DNA of 5,187 nt from JAIYDJ01 sp031398695 (GTDB lineage Bacteria > Pseudomonadota > Alphaproteobacteria > Rhodobacterales > Rhodobacteraceae), in assembly GCA_031398695.1 (NCBI GenBank), contig JANNNU010000148.1, positions 1 through 5,187 on the forward strand. Direction: 5' to 3'. Shown in pieces: positions 1 to 5,187 of this stretch. How positions within the stretch are numbered: position 1 is the stretch's first letter; each line of letters starts with the position of its first letter. The notes under the pieces were generated by a model. The model was not told the origin of the DNA and searched no databases. It was given only the letters and a program-made list of their open reading frames with translations. Both the position numbers and the translations under genes were made by a program.

Positions 1-5
1 AAAGG
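1..5 (+). promoter_or_regulatory. Shine-Dalgarno sequence for the sulfotransferase-like gene
   Basis: AAAGG at 1-5 lies 8 bases before the GTG at 14, a normal ribosome-binding spacing. Together with the in-frame TGA at 8-10 it supports the GTG at 14 as the start. The window begins here, so the site may extend further upstream. Confidence 0.5.
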
Positions 6-10
6 CCTGA
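1..10 (+). CDS. possible 3' end of an upstream gene (perhaps nuoC)
   Basis: A TGA at 8-10 closes the reading frame that the next gene uses, with only two codons visible before it (Lys-Ala). In alphaproteobacterial nuo operons nuoC normally precedes nuoD, so this could be the last codons of nuoC or of another gene placed after it. Too little is present to identify any protein, and the TGA may be incidental. Its firm value is that it stops the downstream sulfotransferase-like frame from extending further upstream. Confidence 0.25.
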
Positions 11-13
11 CCG

Positions 14-904
14 GTGGCGTCTGCGCCCACATATCTGATCTGCGTGGGGGCGACGAAGTCCGGCACGTCCTGGCTTTACGAGCATCTTGTGGGGCATCCA
101 GAGTGTCATCTGCGCAGCGTCAAGGAACTGCACTATTTCGATCTGCCAGAGTCCGGCCTGCCGCGCATGACAGCGCGCAGCACTGCGGCGGAAATCACGC
201 GGCTGACCGAACGGTTGTTGGGGACATGGCCCGAGCAGACGACGCAGACCCTGCGCCGCCGCATCGCCGACCTTGCGGCGTGGAACGCGGTGCTGGAGGG
301 CGCGTCGGGTGATCTAGACGCTTATCGGACCTATCTGACCGAGGGACGCGGGACGCGCCGCGTCGTGGCGGATGTGACGCCGTCCTATGCCCTGCTTCCG
401 GTGGCGGCACTGCGGCAGCTCGGCGAGGTGGCGGCGGACGTGCGCATCCTCTATCTGATGCGCGACCCGGTGGCGCGGTTGTGGAGCCATGTTCGGATGA
501 TGGCGCAGCGCGAAGCAAAGCTGGGGCAGGACGTGGCGGCACTGGCGGCGGCACGGATGGACCGGGCACTGTCGGGGGACGATATTCATTTCGGCGGCAG
601 GGGCGATTACCGTGGCTGTTTGGAACGGTTGCGGATGGTCTTTCAGCCCGGGCGGCTGATGACGATGTTCACCGAGGATCTGATGACCGCGGCTGGCCTC
701 GGGCGGCTTTGGGCATGGCTCGGGATCGGTGCCGGGCCCGCCGACTTTGCCAAGCGCGTGCACGAGGGCGTGCCTGTGCCCCTGTCGCCCGACCACCAAG
801 ACCGGGCGCGCGCGGCGCTGCGGGATCAATATGACTATGTGGCGCAAGCCTTTCCGACCCTGCCATCCGCCTGGTCGGCCAACATGATCGGGAGTGTCGC
901 ATGA
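14..904 (+). CDS. sulfotransferase family protein inside the nuo operon
   Basis: This 296-residue protein resembles the PAPS-dependent sulfotransferase family (heparan/NDST-like branch), enzymes that move a sulfuryl group from 3'-phosphoadenylyl sulfate to a hydroxyl or amine. The 5'-phosphosulfate loop is at about residues 11-21 (VGATKSGTSWL, with Lys15 and Ser16-Gly-Thr-Ser). KELHYF at 37-42 matches the position of the catalytic Glu in this branch (Glu38). DVTPSYAL lies at 120-127. The 3'-phosphate motif LYLMRDPVARLWSH at 146-159 holds Arg150 and Ser158. The GDYRGCLERL...FTEDL segment at 197-223 is also typical. There is no signal peptide or membrane helix, so it is probably cytoplasmic. 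The GTG start at 14 follows an in-frame TGA at 8-10, and the first motif begins almost at once, leaving no room for a later start. The stop overlaps the nuoD ATG in an ATGA junction, which suggests translational coupling. The acceptor substrate cannot be read from the sequence, and no link to complex I chemistry is evident. Family assignment is fairly sure, function is not. Confidence 0.85.
   Translation: MASAPTYLICVGATKSGTSWLYEHLVGHPECHLRSVKELHYFDLPESGLPRMTARSTAAEITRLTERLLGTWPEQTTQTLRRRIADLAAWNAVLEGASGDLDAYRTYLTEGRGTRRVVADVTPSYALLPVAALRQLGEVAADVRILYLMRDPVARLWSHVRMMAQREAKLGQDVAALAAARMDRALSGDDIHFGGRGDYRGCLERLRMVFQPGRLMTMFTEDLMTAAGLGRLWAWLGIGAGPADFAKRVHEGVPVPLSPDHQDRARAALRDQYDYVAQAFPTLPSAWSANMIGSVA
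890..894 (+). promoter_or_regulatory. Shine-Dalgarno sequence for nuoD
   Basis: GGGAG at 890-894 sits inside the end of the sulfotransferase-like gene, 6 bases before the ATG at 901. It favours 901 over the second ATG at 904, although the two differ by only one Met. Confidence 0.5.
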
Positions 905-2139
905 TGGACGGAGATATTCGGCGCAACACCTATGACGACGGCACGCAGGACATGCTGACCGGCGAGCAGAAGATCCGCAACTTCAACATCAACTTCGGCC
1001 CGCAACACCCTGCGGCGCATGGCGTGTTGCGGCTGGTGCTGGAACTGGACGGCGAGATCGTCGAGCGCTGCGATCCGCACATCGGCCTTTTGCACCGCGG
1101 CACCGAAAAGCTGATGGAATCGCGGACCTATCTGCAGAATCTGCCGTATTTCGACCGATTGGATTACGTGGCCCCGATGAACCAGGAGCACGCGTGGTGT
1201 CTCGCGATCGAGCGGTTGACCGGCGTGCAGGTGCCGCGCCGCGCCAGCCTGATCCGGGTGCTGTATTGCGAGATCGGCCGCATCCTGTCGCACCTTCTGA
1301 ACGTCACCACGCAGGCGATGGACGTCGGCGCGCTGACCCCGCCGCTGTGGGGGTTCGAGGAGCGCGAAAAGCTGATGGTGTTCTATGAACGGGCCAGCGG
1401 CGCGCGCCTGCACAGCGCTTATTTCCGCCCCGGCGGCGTGCATCAGGATCTGACGCCCGCCTTGATCGACGATATCGAGGCGTGGACCTACACGTTCCCG
1501 AAAGTCCTCGGCGATCTGCACACGCTATTGACCGAGAACCGCATCTTCAAGCAGCGCAATGCCGATATCGGCGTGGTGACCGAGAAAGAGATCCAGGAAT
1601 GGGGCTTTTCCGGTGTGATGGTGCGCGGGTCGGGGCTTGCCTGGGACCTGCGCCGCGCGCAACCCTATGAATGCTATTCGGAAATGGAGTTCAACGTTCC
1701 GGTCGGCAAGAACGGCGACTGCTACGACCGCTATCTGTGTCGAATGGCCGAGATGGAGGAGTCGCTGAAGATCATGCGGCAGTGCCTTACCAAACTGCGC
1801 GCCGAGCCCGGTGAAGTGTTGGCGCGCGGCAAGATCACGCCGCCGTCGCGCGGTGACATGAAGACGTCGATGGAGGCGCTGATCCATCACTTCAAGCTTT
1901 ACACCGAAGGCTTCCACGTCCCGGCGGGCGAGGTCTACGCGGCGGTCGAGGCGCCCAAGGGCGAGTTCGGCGTCTATCTGGTGGCCGACGGCACCAACAA
2001 ACCCTACCGCGCCAAACTCCGCGCGCCGGGGTTCCTGCACCTGCAGGCGATGGACCACATCTGCAAGGGGCACCAGCTGGCCGATGTCAGCGCGATCATC
2101 GGCACAATGGATATCGTTTTCGGAGAGGTTGACCGCTGA
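901..2139 (+). CDS. nuoD: NADH-quinone oxidoreductase subunit D (49 kDa subunit)
   Basis: NuoD/Nqo4 is the 49-kDa-type subunit of complex I. It sits at the junction of the peripheral and membrane arms and, with NuoB, forms the pocket where ubiquinone takes electrons from cluster N2. The protein has 412 residues, the length I recall for Paracoccus Nqo4, and shows the family hallmarks: NFGPQHPAAHGVLR at 31-44, DPHIGLLHRGTEKL at 58-71, RLDYVAPMNQEHAW at 86-99, and TPPLWGFEEREKL from about 146. The residues known to contact the quinone head group are present: His40 and Tyr89 (bovine His59 and Tyr108), and Asp141 corresponds to bovine Asp160. The fold descends from the large subunit of NiFe hydrogenases, but the metal-binding cysteines are absent, as expected. 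It overlaps the previous gene by 4 bases and nuoE by 1 base, indicating tight co-translation. No truncation or frameshift was seen. The ATG at 901 gives an MMDGDIR N-terminus like close relatives. Confidence 0.98.
   Translation: MMDGDIRRNTYDDGTQDMLTGEQKIRNFNINFGPQHPAAHGVLRLVLELDGEIVERCDPHIGLLHRGTEKLMESRTYLQNLPYFDRLDYVAPMNQEHAWCLAIERLTGVQVPRRASLIRVLYCEIGRILSHLLNVTTQAMDVGALTPPLWGFEEREKLMVFYERASGARLHSAYFRPGGVHQDLTPALIDDIEAWTYTFPKVLGDLHTLLTENRIFKQRNADIGVVTEKEIQEWGFSGVMVRGSGLAWDLRRAQPYECYSEMEFNVPVGKNGDCYDRYLCRMAEMEESLKIMRQCLTKLRAEPGEVLARGKITPPSRGDMKTSMEALIHHFKLYTEGFHVPAGEVYAAVEAPKGEFGVYLVADGTNKPYRAKLRAPGFLHLQAMDHICKGHQLADVSAIIGTMDIVFGEVDR
2122..2128 (+). promoter_or_regulatory. Shine-Dalgarno sequence for nuoE
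   Basis: GGAGAGG at 2122-2128 lies within the last codons of nuoD, 10 bases before the ATG at 2139. That ATG shares its A with the nuoD TGA. The spacing is slightly long but usable, and the TGATG junction points to reinitiation as well. Confidence 0.5.
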
Positions 2140-2858
2140 TGCTCCGCCGCCTGCACAAAGACCAACCTGCCTCGTTCGCCTTTACCGACGCCAATCTGGA
2201 ATGGGCCAAGGGGCAGATTTCCAAGTATCCGGAAGGTCGGCAGGCGTCGGCCATCATCCCGATCCTGTGGCGCGCGCAGGAGCAGGAGGGGTGGCTGACC
2301 CGTCCCGCGATCGAGCATGTCGCGGATATGCTGGGGATGGCCTATATCCGGGCGCTGGAGGTGGCGACCTTCTACTTCATGTTCCAGTTGCAACCCACCG
2401 GGTCGATTGCCCATATCCAGATCTGCGGCAACACGTCGTGCATGATCATCGGGACCGAGGATCTGGTGGCGGTTTGCAAGGAGTTGATCAATCCCAAGGC
2501 ACATGCGCTGTCGGCGGATGGCAAGTTCAGCTGGGAAGAGGTCGAGTGCATGGGCGCCTGTGCCAATGCGCCGATGGCCCAGATCGGCAAGGACTATTAC
2601 GAGGATCTGACGCCCGAAACGCTGCGTGATCTGATCGCGCGGTTTTCGCACGGCGAGGTGCCGGTTCCGGGGCCGCAGAACGGGCGCTATGCGGCCGAGC
2701 CTCTGTCGGGGCTGACCAGCCTGAAGGATCACGAGGCAGGCAAGGCGGCGTACAACGCCAGTGCACAGCGTGCGGTCGATCTGGGCGAAACGGTCAAGCG
2801 CATCGACGGCACCGAAGTGCCGCTGCTGACGCCGTGGCTGGGCAAGATGACGGGCTGA
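2139..2858 (+). CDS. nuoE: NADH-quinone oxidoreductase subunit E (24 kDa subunit)
   Basis: NuoE/Nqo2 is the 24-kDa-type subunit of the NADH-oxidising tip of complex I. It binds the 2Fe-2S cluster N1a next to the NuoF flavin. The 239 residues contain an N-terminal helical part (about 15-85, with AIIPILWRAQEQEGWL at 38-53 and EVATFYFMF at 74-82), then a thioredoxin-like ferredoxin domain. The four cluster ligands are intact: Cys96 and Cys101 in ICGNTSC, and Cys137 and Cys141 in ECMGAC. These are the same residue numbers I recall for Paracoccus Nqo2. Beyond about residue 165 is a 70-residue tail (ending PLLTPWLGKMTG) absent from the shorter E. coli protein but usual in alphaproteobacteria and mitochondria, where it packs on other arm subunits. 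The gene overlaps nuoD by one base and is followed by a 43-base spacer. Confidence 0.97.
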   Translation: MLRRLHKDQPASFAFTDANLEWAKGQISKYPEGRQASAIIPILWRAQEQEGWLTRPAIEHVADMLGMAYIRALEVATFYFMFQLQPTGSIAHIQICGNTSCMIIGTEDLVAVCKELINPKAHALSADGKFSWEEVECMGACANAPMAQIGKDYYEDLTPETLRDLIARFSHGEVPVPGPQNGRYAAEPLSGLTSLKDHEAGKAAYNASAQRAVDLGETVKRIDGTEVPLLTPWLGKMTG

Positions 2859-2886
2859 AGGCGGAACGGACGAAACCTCGGTTGGC

Positions 2887-2892
2887 AGGGAG
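2887..2892 (+). promoter_or_regulatory. Shine-Dalgarno sequence for the helix-hairpin-helix membrane protein
   Basis: AGGGAG at 2887-2892 is 9 bases before the ATG at 2902. It lies in the 43-base spacer 2859-2901, in which I saw no terminator hairpin and no convincing promoter. Confidence 0.5.
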
Positions 2893-2901
2893 TGTGGGTC
2901 G

Positions 2902-3954
2902 ATGAAGTCACAAGACAATTCCAAGGGTTGGCCGGAAGGTTGGCTGGTGGCGGCGGCCGCGGCGGTTCTGGCCGCGGTGATGGCGCGGGTGGTCGGTGAT
3001 CTCGGGCTGTTTGCGGTGCTGATGATCGCGGTGTTCGTGTTTCTGGTGTTCGGCGTCCTGCTGGGTCTGTTCTGGGGCGGGGCGGCCGCGACGCCGCACA
3101 GCGCGCAGGACGGCCACGGGCATGCCGCCCGGTCGCATGGTGGCGCAGTCTCTGGCGCCGGGTCGCACGGTGTTGGGTCACACGGTGCCGAGGCCAGCCG
3201 CGTCGGGTCGCACGGAACGTCAGCGCAGGGCGCGCACGCCGCGCCTGCTGCGGCTCCGGTCGCGGGCTCGGTTCATTCGTCTTCCGCCGCATCCCCCGCG
3301 CAGACCGGGATCGCCGAAGAGGCCGCTGCCCGGGCGATCGCCGTCGAGGATGCCTTGCCGATGCCCATCGCGGCGCAGCCCGTGGCCCTCGCACCCGAAG
3401 CGGTGGCAAGCGATGACGGGATGGCAAATCCCCCAGAGGCGCAGGCGCTGCTGACCGAGCCCGAGGCGGTGCAGGCCGTGACCGAGGCGGCGGGCAGCGA
3501 CCCGGTGATGCCTGCGCAGAACGGCGTGGCCGAACCGATGCCCCACGCCGCCGAGCCGGCCGAGGCGCCGGTGATCGAAGCCCCCGACGCGGTGGCGAGC
3601 GATGACGGAATGGCGCATCCGCCCGTGACGCATGCGCTGCTGGCCGAACCGGCGGGTCCGGCCTCGGCCGGGGTTAAGCCGCAGGGCCTGACCGCCGCGC
3701 GCGACGGCATCCCCGACCGGTTGCAGGTGATCGAGGGCATCGGCCCGGTGCTGGAAAAGCTGTGCCACGACCTTGGCATCTTTCATTTCGACCAGATCGC
3801 CGCGTGGGGCGCGTCTGAAATCGCCTGGATGGACAGCAACCTCAAAGGCTTCAAGGGCCGCGTCAGCCGCGATAAGTGGGTGCGGCAAGCTGCCCTGATC
3901 GGCGAGGTCGAGGTGGACGAATTCCTGCGCCGCGCCAAAACCAATGATTACTAG
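2902..3954 (+). CDS. membrane-anchored protein with C-terminal helix-hairpin-helix domain, nuo-operon accessory
   Basis: The exact function is not known to me. The 350 residues divide into three parts. The N-terminal anchor has two hydrophobic helices at about 14-32 and 35-58 with a short polar turn between them. A long low-complexity linker follows (about 60-268), rich in Ala, Pro, Gly, Glu and His. It includes an SHG repeat (78-105) and a near-duplicate block (164-188 and 227-251). The compact C-terminal domain (about 270-348) starts PDRLQVIEGIGPVLEKLCHDLGI, a helix-hairpin-helix-like GIGP motif, then continues HFDQIAAWGASEIAWMDSNL and FKGRVSRDKWVRQA. I recognise this domain from alphaproteobacterial proteins often named NADH dehydrogenase subunit E-like or 41 kDa subunit, sometimes joined to NuoE. 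Such names come from position and this domain; there is no iron-sulfur motif here. Both linker ends are probably on one side of the membrane, with the C-terminal domain likely cytoplasmic near complex I (inference). A structural or assembly role is more plausible than DNA binding. It follows nuoE by 43 bases and ends 3 bases before the next gene. Confidence 0.85.
   Translation: MKSQDNSKGWPEGWLVAAAAAVLAAVMARVVGDLGLFAVLMIAVFVFLVFGVLLGLFWGGAAATPHSAQDGHGHAARSHGGAVSGAGSHGVGSHGAEASRVGSHGTSAQGAHAAPAAAPVAGSVHSSSAASPAQTGIAEEAAARAIAVEDALPMPIAAQPVALAPEAVASDDGMANPPEAQALLTEPEAVQAVTEAAGSDPVMPAQNGVAEPMPHAAEPAEAPVIEAPDAVASDDGMAHPPVTHALLAEPAGPASAGVKPQGLTAARDGIPDRLQVIEGIGPVLEKLCHDLGIFHFDQIAAWGASEIAWMDSNLKGFKGRVSRDKWVRQAALIGEVEVDEFLRRAKTNDY
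3130..3216 (+). repeat. His-rich SHG repeat in the linker
   Basis: Four Ser-His-Gly units occur at residues 78-80, 88-90, 93-95 and 103-105 of the helix-hairpin-helix protein, three of them as GSHG. The DNA units at 3160, 3175 and 3205 are nearly identical (GGGTCGCACGG and close variants), typical of a small coding repeat that grows or shrinks by slippage or recombination. Additional His residues at 66, 72, 74, 112 and 125 extend the His-rich stretch. Confidence 0.7.
3391..3465 (+). repeat. linker duplication, copy 1
   Basis: This encodes residues 164-188 (APEAVASDDGMANPP...). It matches 18 of 25 residues of the copy 189 bases downstream (3580-3654). In the core, 3400-3425 and 3589-3614 are identical at 24 of 26 bases, with both differences at third codon positions. 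A weaker match just upstream (PMPIAAQP at 153-160 against PMPHAAEP at 212-219) suggests the original unit was longer. Confidence 0.8.
3580..3654 (+). repeat. linker duplication, copy 2
   Basis: This is the second copy of the linker block, encoding residues 227-251 (APDAVASDDGMAHPP...). It is in the same frame and orientation as the copy at 3391-3465. It lies about 20 residues before the C-terminal helix-hairpin-helix-like domain, so the duplication lengthens the tether without touching the folded part. Confidence 0.8.
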
Positions 3955-3957
3955 GCC

Positions 3958-4176
3958 ATGATCCCGGACCCCAAGGAACGCCATCGGGCGCGACAGGCGC
4001 GGCTGGTGTCGGTGGTGATCACGGCGACCATGGTGCTGTGGATCGGGGCGCAGTATGTCGGCGGTCAGATGGGGTGGCCGCCACGGTTCGCCCTGCTGTT
4101 CGACCTGCTGGCCGTTGCAGGGTTTGCGTGGGCGTTGGTGGTGACATATCGGATCTGGCGGCAGCGCCAGGGTTAG
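3958..4176 (+). CDS. small two-helix membrane protein, DUF5337 type
   Basis: This 72-residue protein has a short, charged N-terminus (MIPDPKERHRARQAR), a hydrophobic helix at about 16-34 (LVSVVITATMVLWIGAQYVGG), a short loop (QMGWPPR), a second helix at about 43-63 (FALLFDLLAVAGFAWALVVTY), and a basic end (RIWRQRQG). The positive charges at both ends predict that both termini face the cytoplasm. It resembles the DUF5337 family that I recall from Rhodobacteraceae nuo operons between nuoE and nuoF; that family has no assigned function. It could be an assembly helper or a loosely held accessory subunit of complex I, but only its location supports this. The start lies 3 bases after the previous stop, with no clear Shine-Dalgarno sequence, so it is probably translated by coupling to the preceding gene. 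Confidence 0.85.
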   Translation: MIPDPKERHRARQARLVSVVITATMVLWIGAQYVGGQMGWPPRFALLFDLLAVAGFAWALVVTYRIWRQRQG

Positions 4177-4183
4177 AAAGGGG
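4177..4183 (+). promoter_or_regulatory. Shine-Dalgarno sequence for nuoF
   Basis: AAAGGGG at 4177-4183, directly after the TAG of the small membrane gene, is 5 bases before the ATG at 4189. It is the strongest purine-rich site in the window and settles the nuoF start. Confidence 0.6.
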
Positions 4184-4188
4184 CAGAC

Positions 4189-5187
4189 ATGCTCGAGGAC
4201 AAGGACCGCATCTTTACCAACCTTTACGGGATGCATGACCGCAGCCTTGCGGGCGCACGGGTTCGCGGCCACTGGGATGGCACGGCCGGAATTCTGGCGC
4301 TGGGGCGTGACAAGATCGTCGAGATCGTCAAGGCCTCGGGTCTGCGCGGCCGGGGCGGGGCGGGCTTTCCGACCGGTTTGAAATGGTCGTTCATGCCCAA
4401 GGCCAGCGATGGCCGCCCGTCCTATCTGGTCGTCAACGCCGACGAATCGGAACCCGGCACCTGCAAGGACCGCGAGATCATGCGGCACGATCCGCACACC
4501 CTGATCGAGGGCTGCCTGATCGCCGCCTTCGCGATGGGCGCGCATGACTGCTACATCTACATCCGCGGCGAATACATCCGTGAGCGCGAGGCGCTGCAAC
4601 AGGCGCTGGATGAATGCTATGACGCCGGGTTGCTGGGCAAGAACGCGGCCGGGTCGGGCTGGGATTTCCACTGCTATCTGCATCATGGTGCCGGGGCCTA
4701 CATCTGCGGCGAGGAAACCGCGCTTCTGGAAAGCCTGGAAGGCAAGAAGGGCATGCCGCGGATGAAGCCGCCGTTCCCGGCAGGGTCGGGGCTTTACGGC
4801 TGCCCGACCACGGTGAACAACGTGGAATCAATCGCCGTTGTCCCTACGATCCTGCGGCGCGGCGCAGAGTGGTTTTCGGGGTTTGGTCGTCCCAATAACG
4901 CGGGAACCAAACTGTTCGGGATCTCGGGCCATGTGAACAACCCTTGCGTCGTCGAAGAAGCTATGTCGATCCCGCTGCGCGAACTGCTGGACCGGCATTG
5001 CGGCGGCGTGCGCGGCGGGTGGAAGAACATCAAGGCGGTGATCCCTGGCGGGTCCTCGGTGCCGTTGCTGACGCAGGCACAGTGTGACGATGCACTGATG
5101 GATTTCGACTGGCTGCGCGAGCAGCGCAGCGGCCTCGGCACGGCGGCGGTGATCGTGATGGATCAGTCGACCGACGTGATCAAGGCG
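4189..5187 (+). CDS. nuoF: NADH-quinone oxidoreductase subunit F (51 kDa subunit), 3' end outside the window
   Basis: NuoF/Nqo1 is the subunit that oxidises NADH. It holds the FMN and passes electrons to cluster N3 and, off-path, to N1a in NuoE. The frame is open from the ATG at 4189 to the window end, giving 333 codons of a protein usually about 430 residues long. Visible family motifs are GLRGRGGAGFPTGLKW at 51-66 (glycine-rich NADH/FMN-binding loop), NADESEPGTCKDR at 83-95 (flavin contact), YIYIRGEY at 122-129, and GAGAYICGEETALLES at 167-182, the 51 kDa signature 1. GKKGMPRMKPPFPA follows at 185-198 and YGCPTTVNNVES at 203-214. The domain order is the Rossmann-like flavin domain, then the start of the ubiquitin-like (SLBB/soluble ligand-binding) region near 238-330. 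The cysteines for N3 and the ESCGxCxPCRxG signature lie beyond the window, so their integrity cannot be judged. No frameshift was seen. The neighbours nuoD and nuoE confirm the identity. Confidence 0.97.
   Translation, partial: MLEDKDRIFTNLYGMHDRSLAGARVRGHWDGTAGILALGRDKIVEIVKASGLRGRGGAGFPTGLKWSFMPKASDGRPSYLVVNADESEPGTCKDREIMRHDPHTLIEGCLIAAFAMGAHDCYIYIRGEYIREREALQQALDECYDAGLLGKNAAGSGWDFHCYLHHGAGAYICGEETALLESLEGKKGMPRMKPPFPAGSGLYGCPTTVNNVESIAVVPTILRRGAEWFSGFGRPNNAGTKLFGISGHVNNPCVVEEAMSIPLRELLDRHCGGVRGGWKNIKAVIPGGSSVPLLTQAQCDDALMDFDWLREQRSGLGTAAVIVMDQSTDVIKA

Noticed and set aside
1069..1071. Cys57 of NuoD, in ERCDPHIG, as an extra metal ligand
   Set aside because: It is a lone cysteine at a position that varies in the family, and I recall the same residue in related Rhodobacteraceae. 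NuoD binds no metal, so this is ordinary variation.
835..1521. Minus-strand open frame of 228 codons opposite the start of nuoD
   Set aside because: It is a shadow of nuoD's third-position GC bias; its residues show no family resemblance.
2859..2901. Possible terminator or promoter in the spacer after nuoE
   Set aside because: No stem-loop followed by a T run and no convincing -35/-10 pair was seen; only a Shine-Dalgarno sequence is supported.
2004..2924. Minus-strand open frame of 306 codons opposite nuoE
   Set aside because: It covers all of nuoE and the end of nuoD, whose products are certain. The composition is that of antisense translation, with no recognisable domain.
2902..3954. The helix-hairpin-helix protein as a broken-off C-terminal part of nuoE by frameshift
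   Set aside because: NuoE is complete at its usual 239 residues with its own stop. The next gene has its own Shine-Dalgarno sequence, start codon and two membrane helices, so it is a separate gene.
3220..4686. Long open frame on the minus strand, 488 codons, across the linker protein, the small membrane gene and nuoF
   Set aside because: It spans three genes with clear + strand identity and is rich in Arg, His, Gly and Pro, as expected for the antisense of GC-rich codons. No family motif or plausible start context is seen.

Overview
The window is a piece of the respiratory complex I (nuo) operon of an alphaproteobacterium, most likely a member of the Rhodobacteraceae/Paracoccaceae (Rhodobacter, Paracoccus and Roseobacter relatives). 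The basis is high GC with strongly GC-biased third codon positions, NuoD and NuoE proteins of 412 and 239 residues that resemble Paracoccus Nqo4 and Nqo2 as I remember them, and two accessory genes between nuoE and nuoF of the kind seen in this family. The assignment is by recognition, not by a database search.

All genes lie on the + strand and are packed head to tail. Positions 1-13 hold only a possible upstream gene end and a Shine-Dalgarno sequence. A 296-residue sulfotransferase-family gene (14-904) follows. Its stop overlaps the start of nuoD (901-2139) by 4 bases, and nuoD's stop overlaps the start of nuoE (2139-2858) by 1 base. After a 43-base spacer come a 350-residue membrane-anchored protein with a helix-hairpin-helix-like C-terminal domain (2902-3954), a 72-residue two-helix membrane protein of the DUF5337 type (3958-4176), and the first 333 codons of nuoF (4189 to the window end). 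I saw no terminator or promoter inside the window and no gap over 300 bases, so it reads as one transcription unit entered and left in mid-operon.

The three core subunits cover both ends of the hydrophilic arm. NuoF (FMN, NADH oxidation) and NuoE (2Fe-2S N1a) belong to the electron-input module, and NuoD forms much of the quinone site. The visible ligands and motifs look intact.

The points worth a second look are the accessory genes. One is a sulfotransferase-like enzyme with recognisable PAPS-binding motifs placed directly before nuoD, with no obvious role in NADH oxidation. Another is the membrane-anchored helix-hairpin-helix protein, whose linker carries a His-rich SHG repeat and a 25-residue internal duplication. 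The third is the small DUF5337 protein. I found no CRISPR array, tRNA, insertion sequence or clearly new defence-type system.
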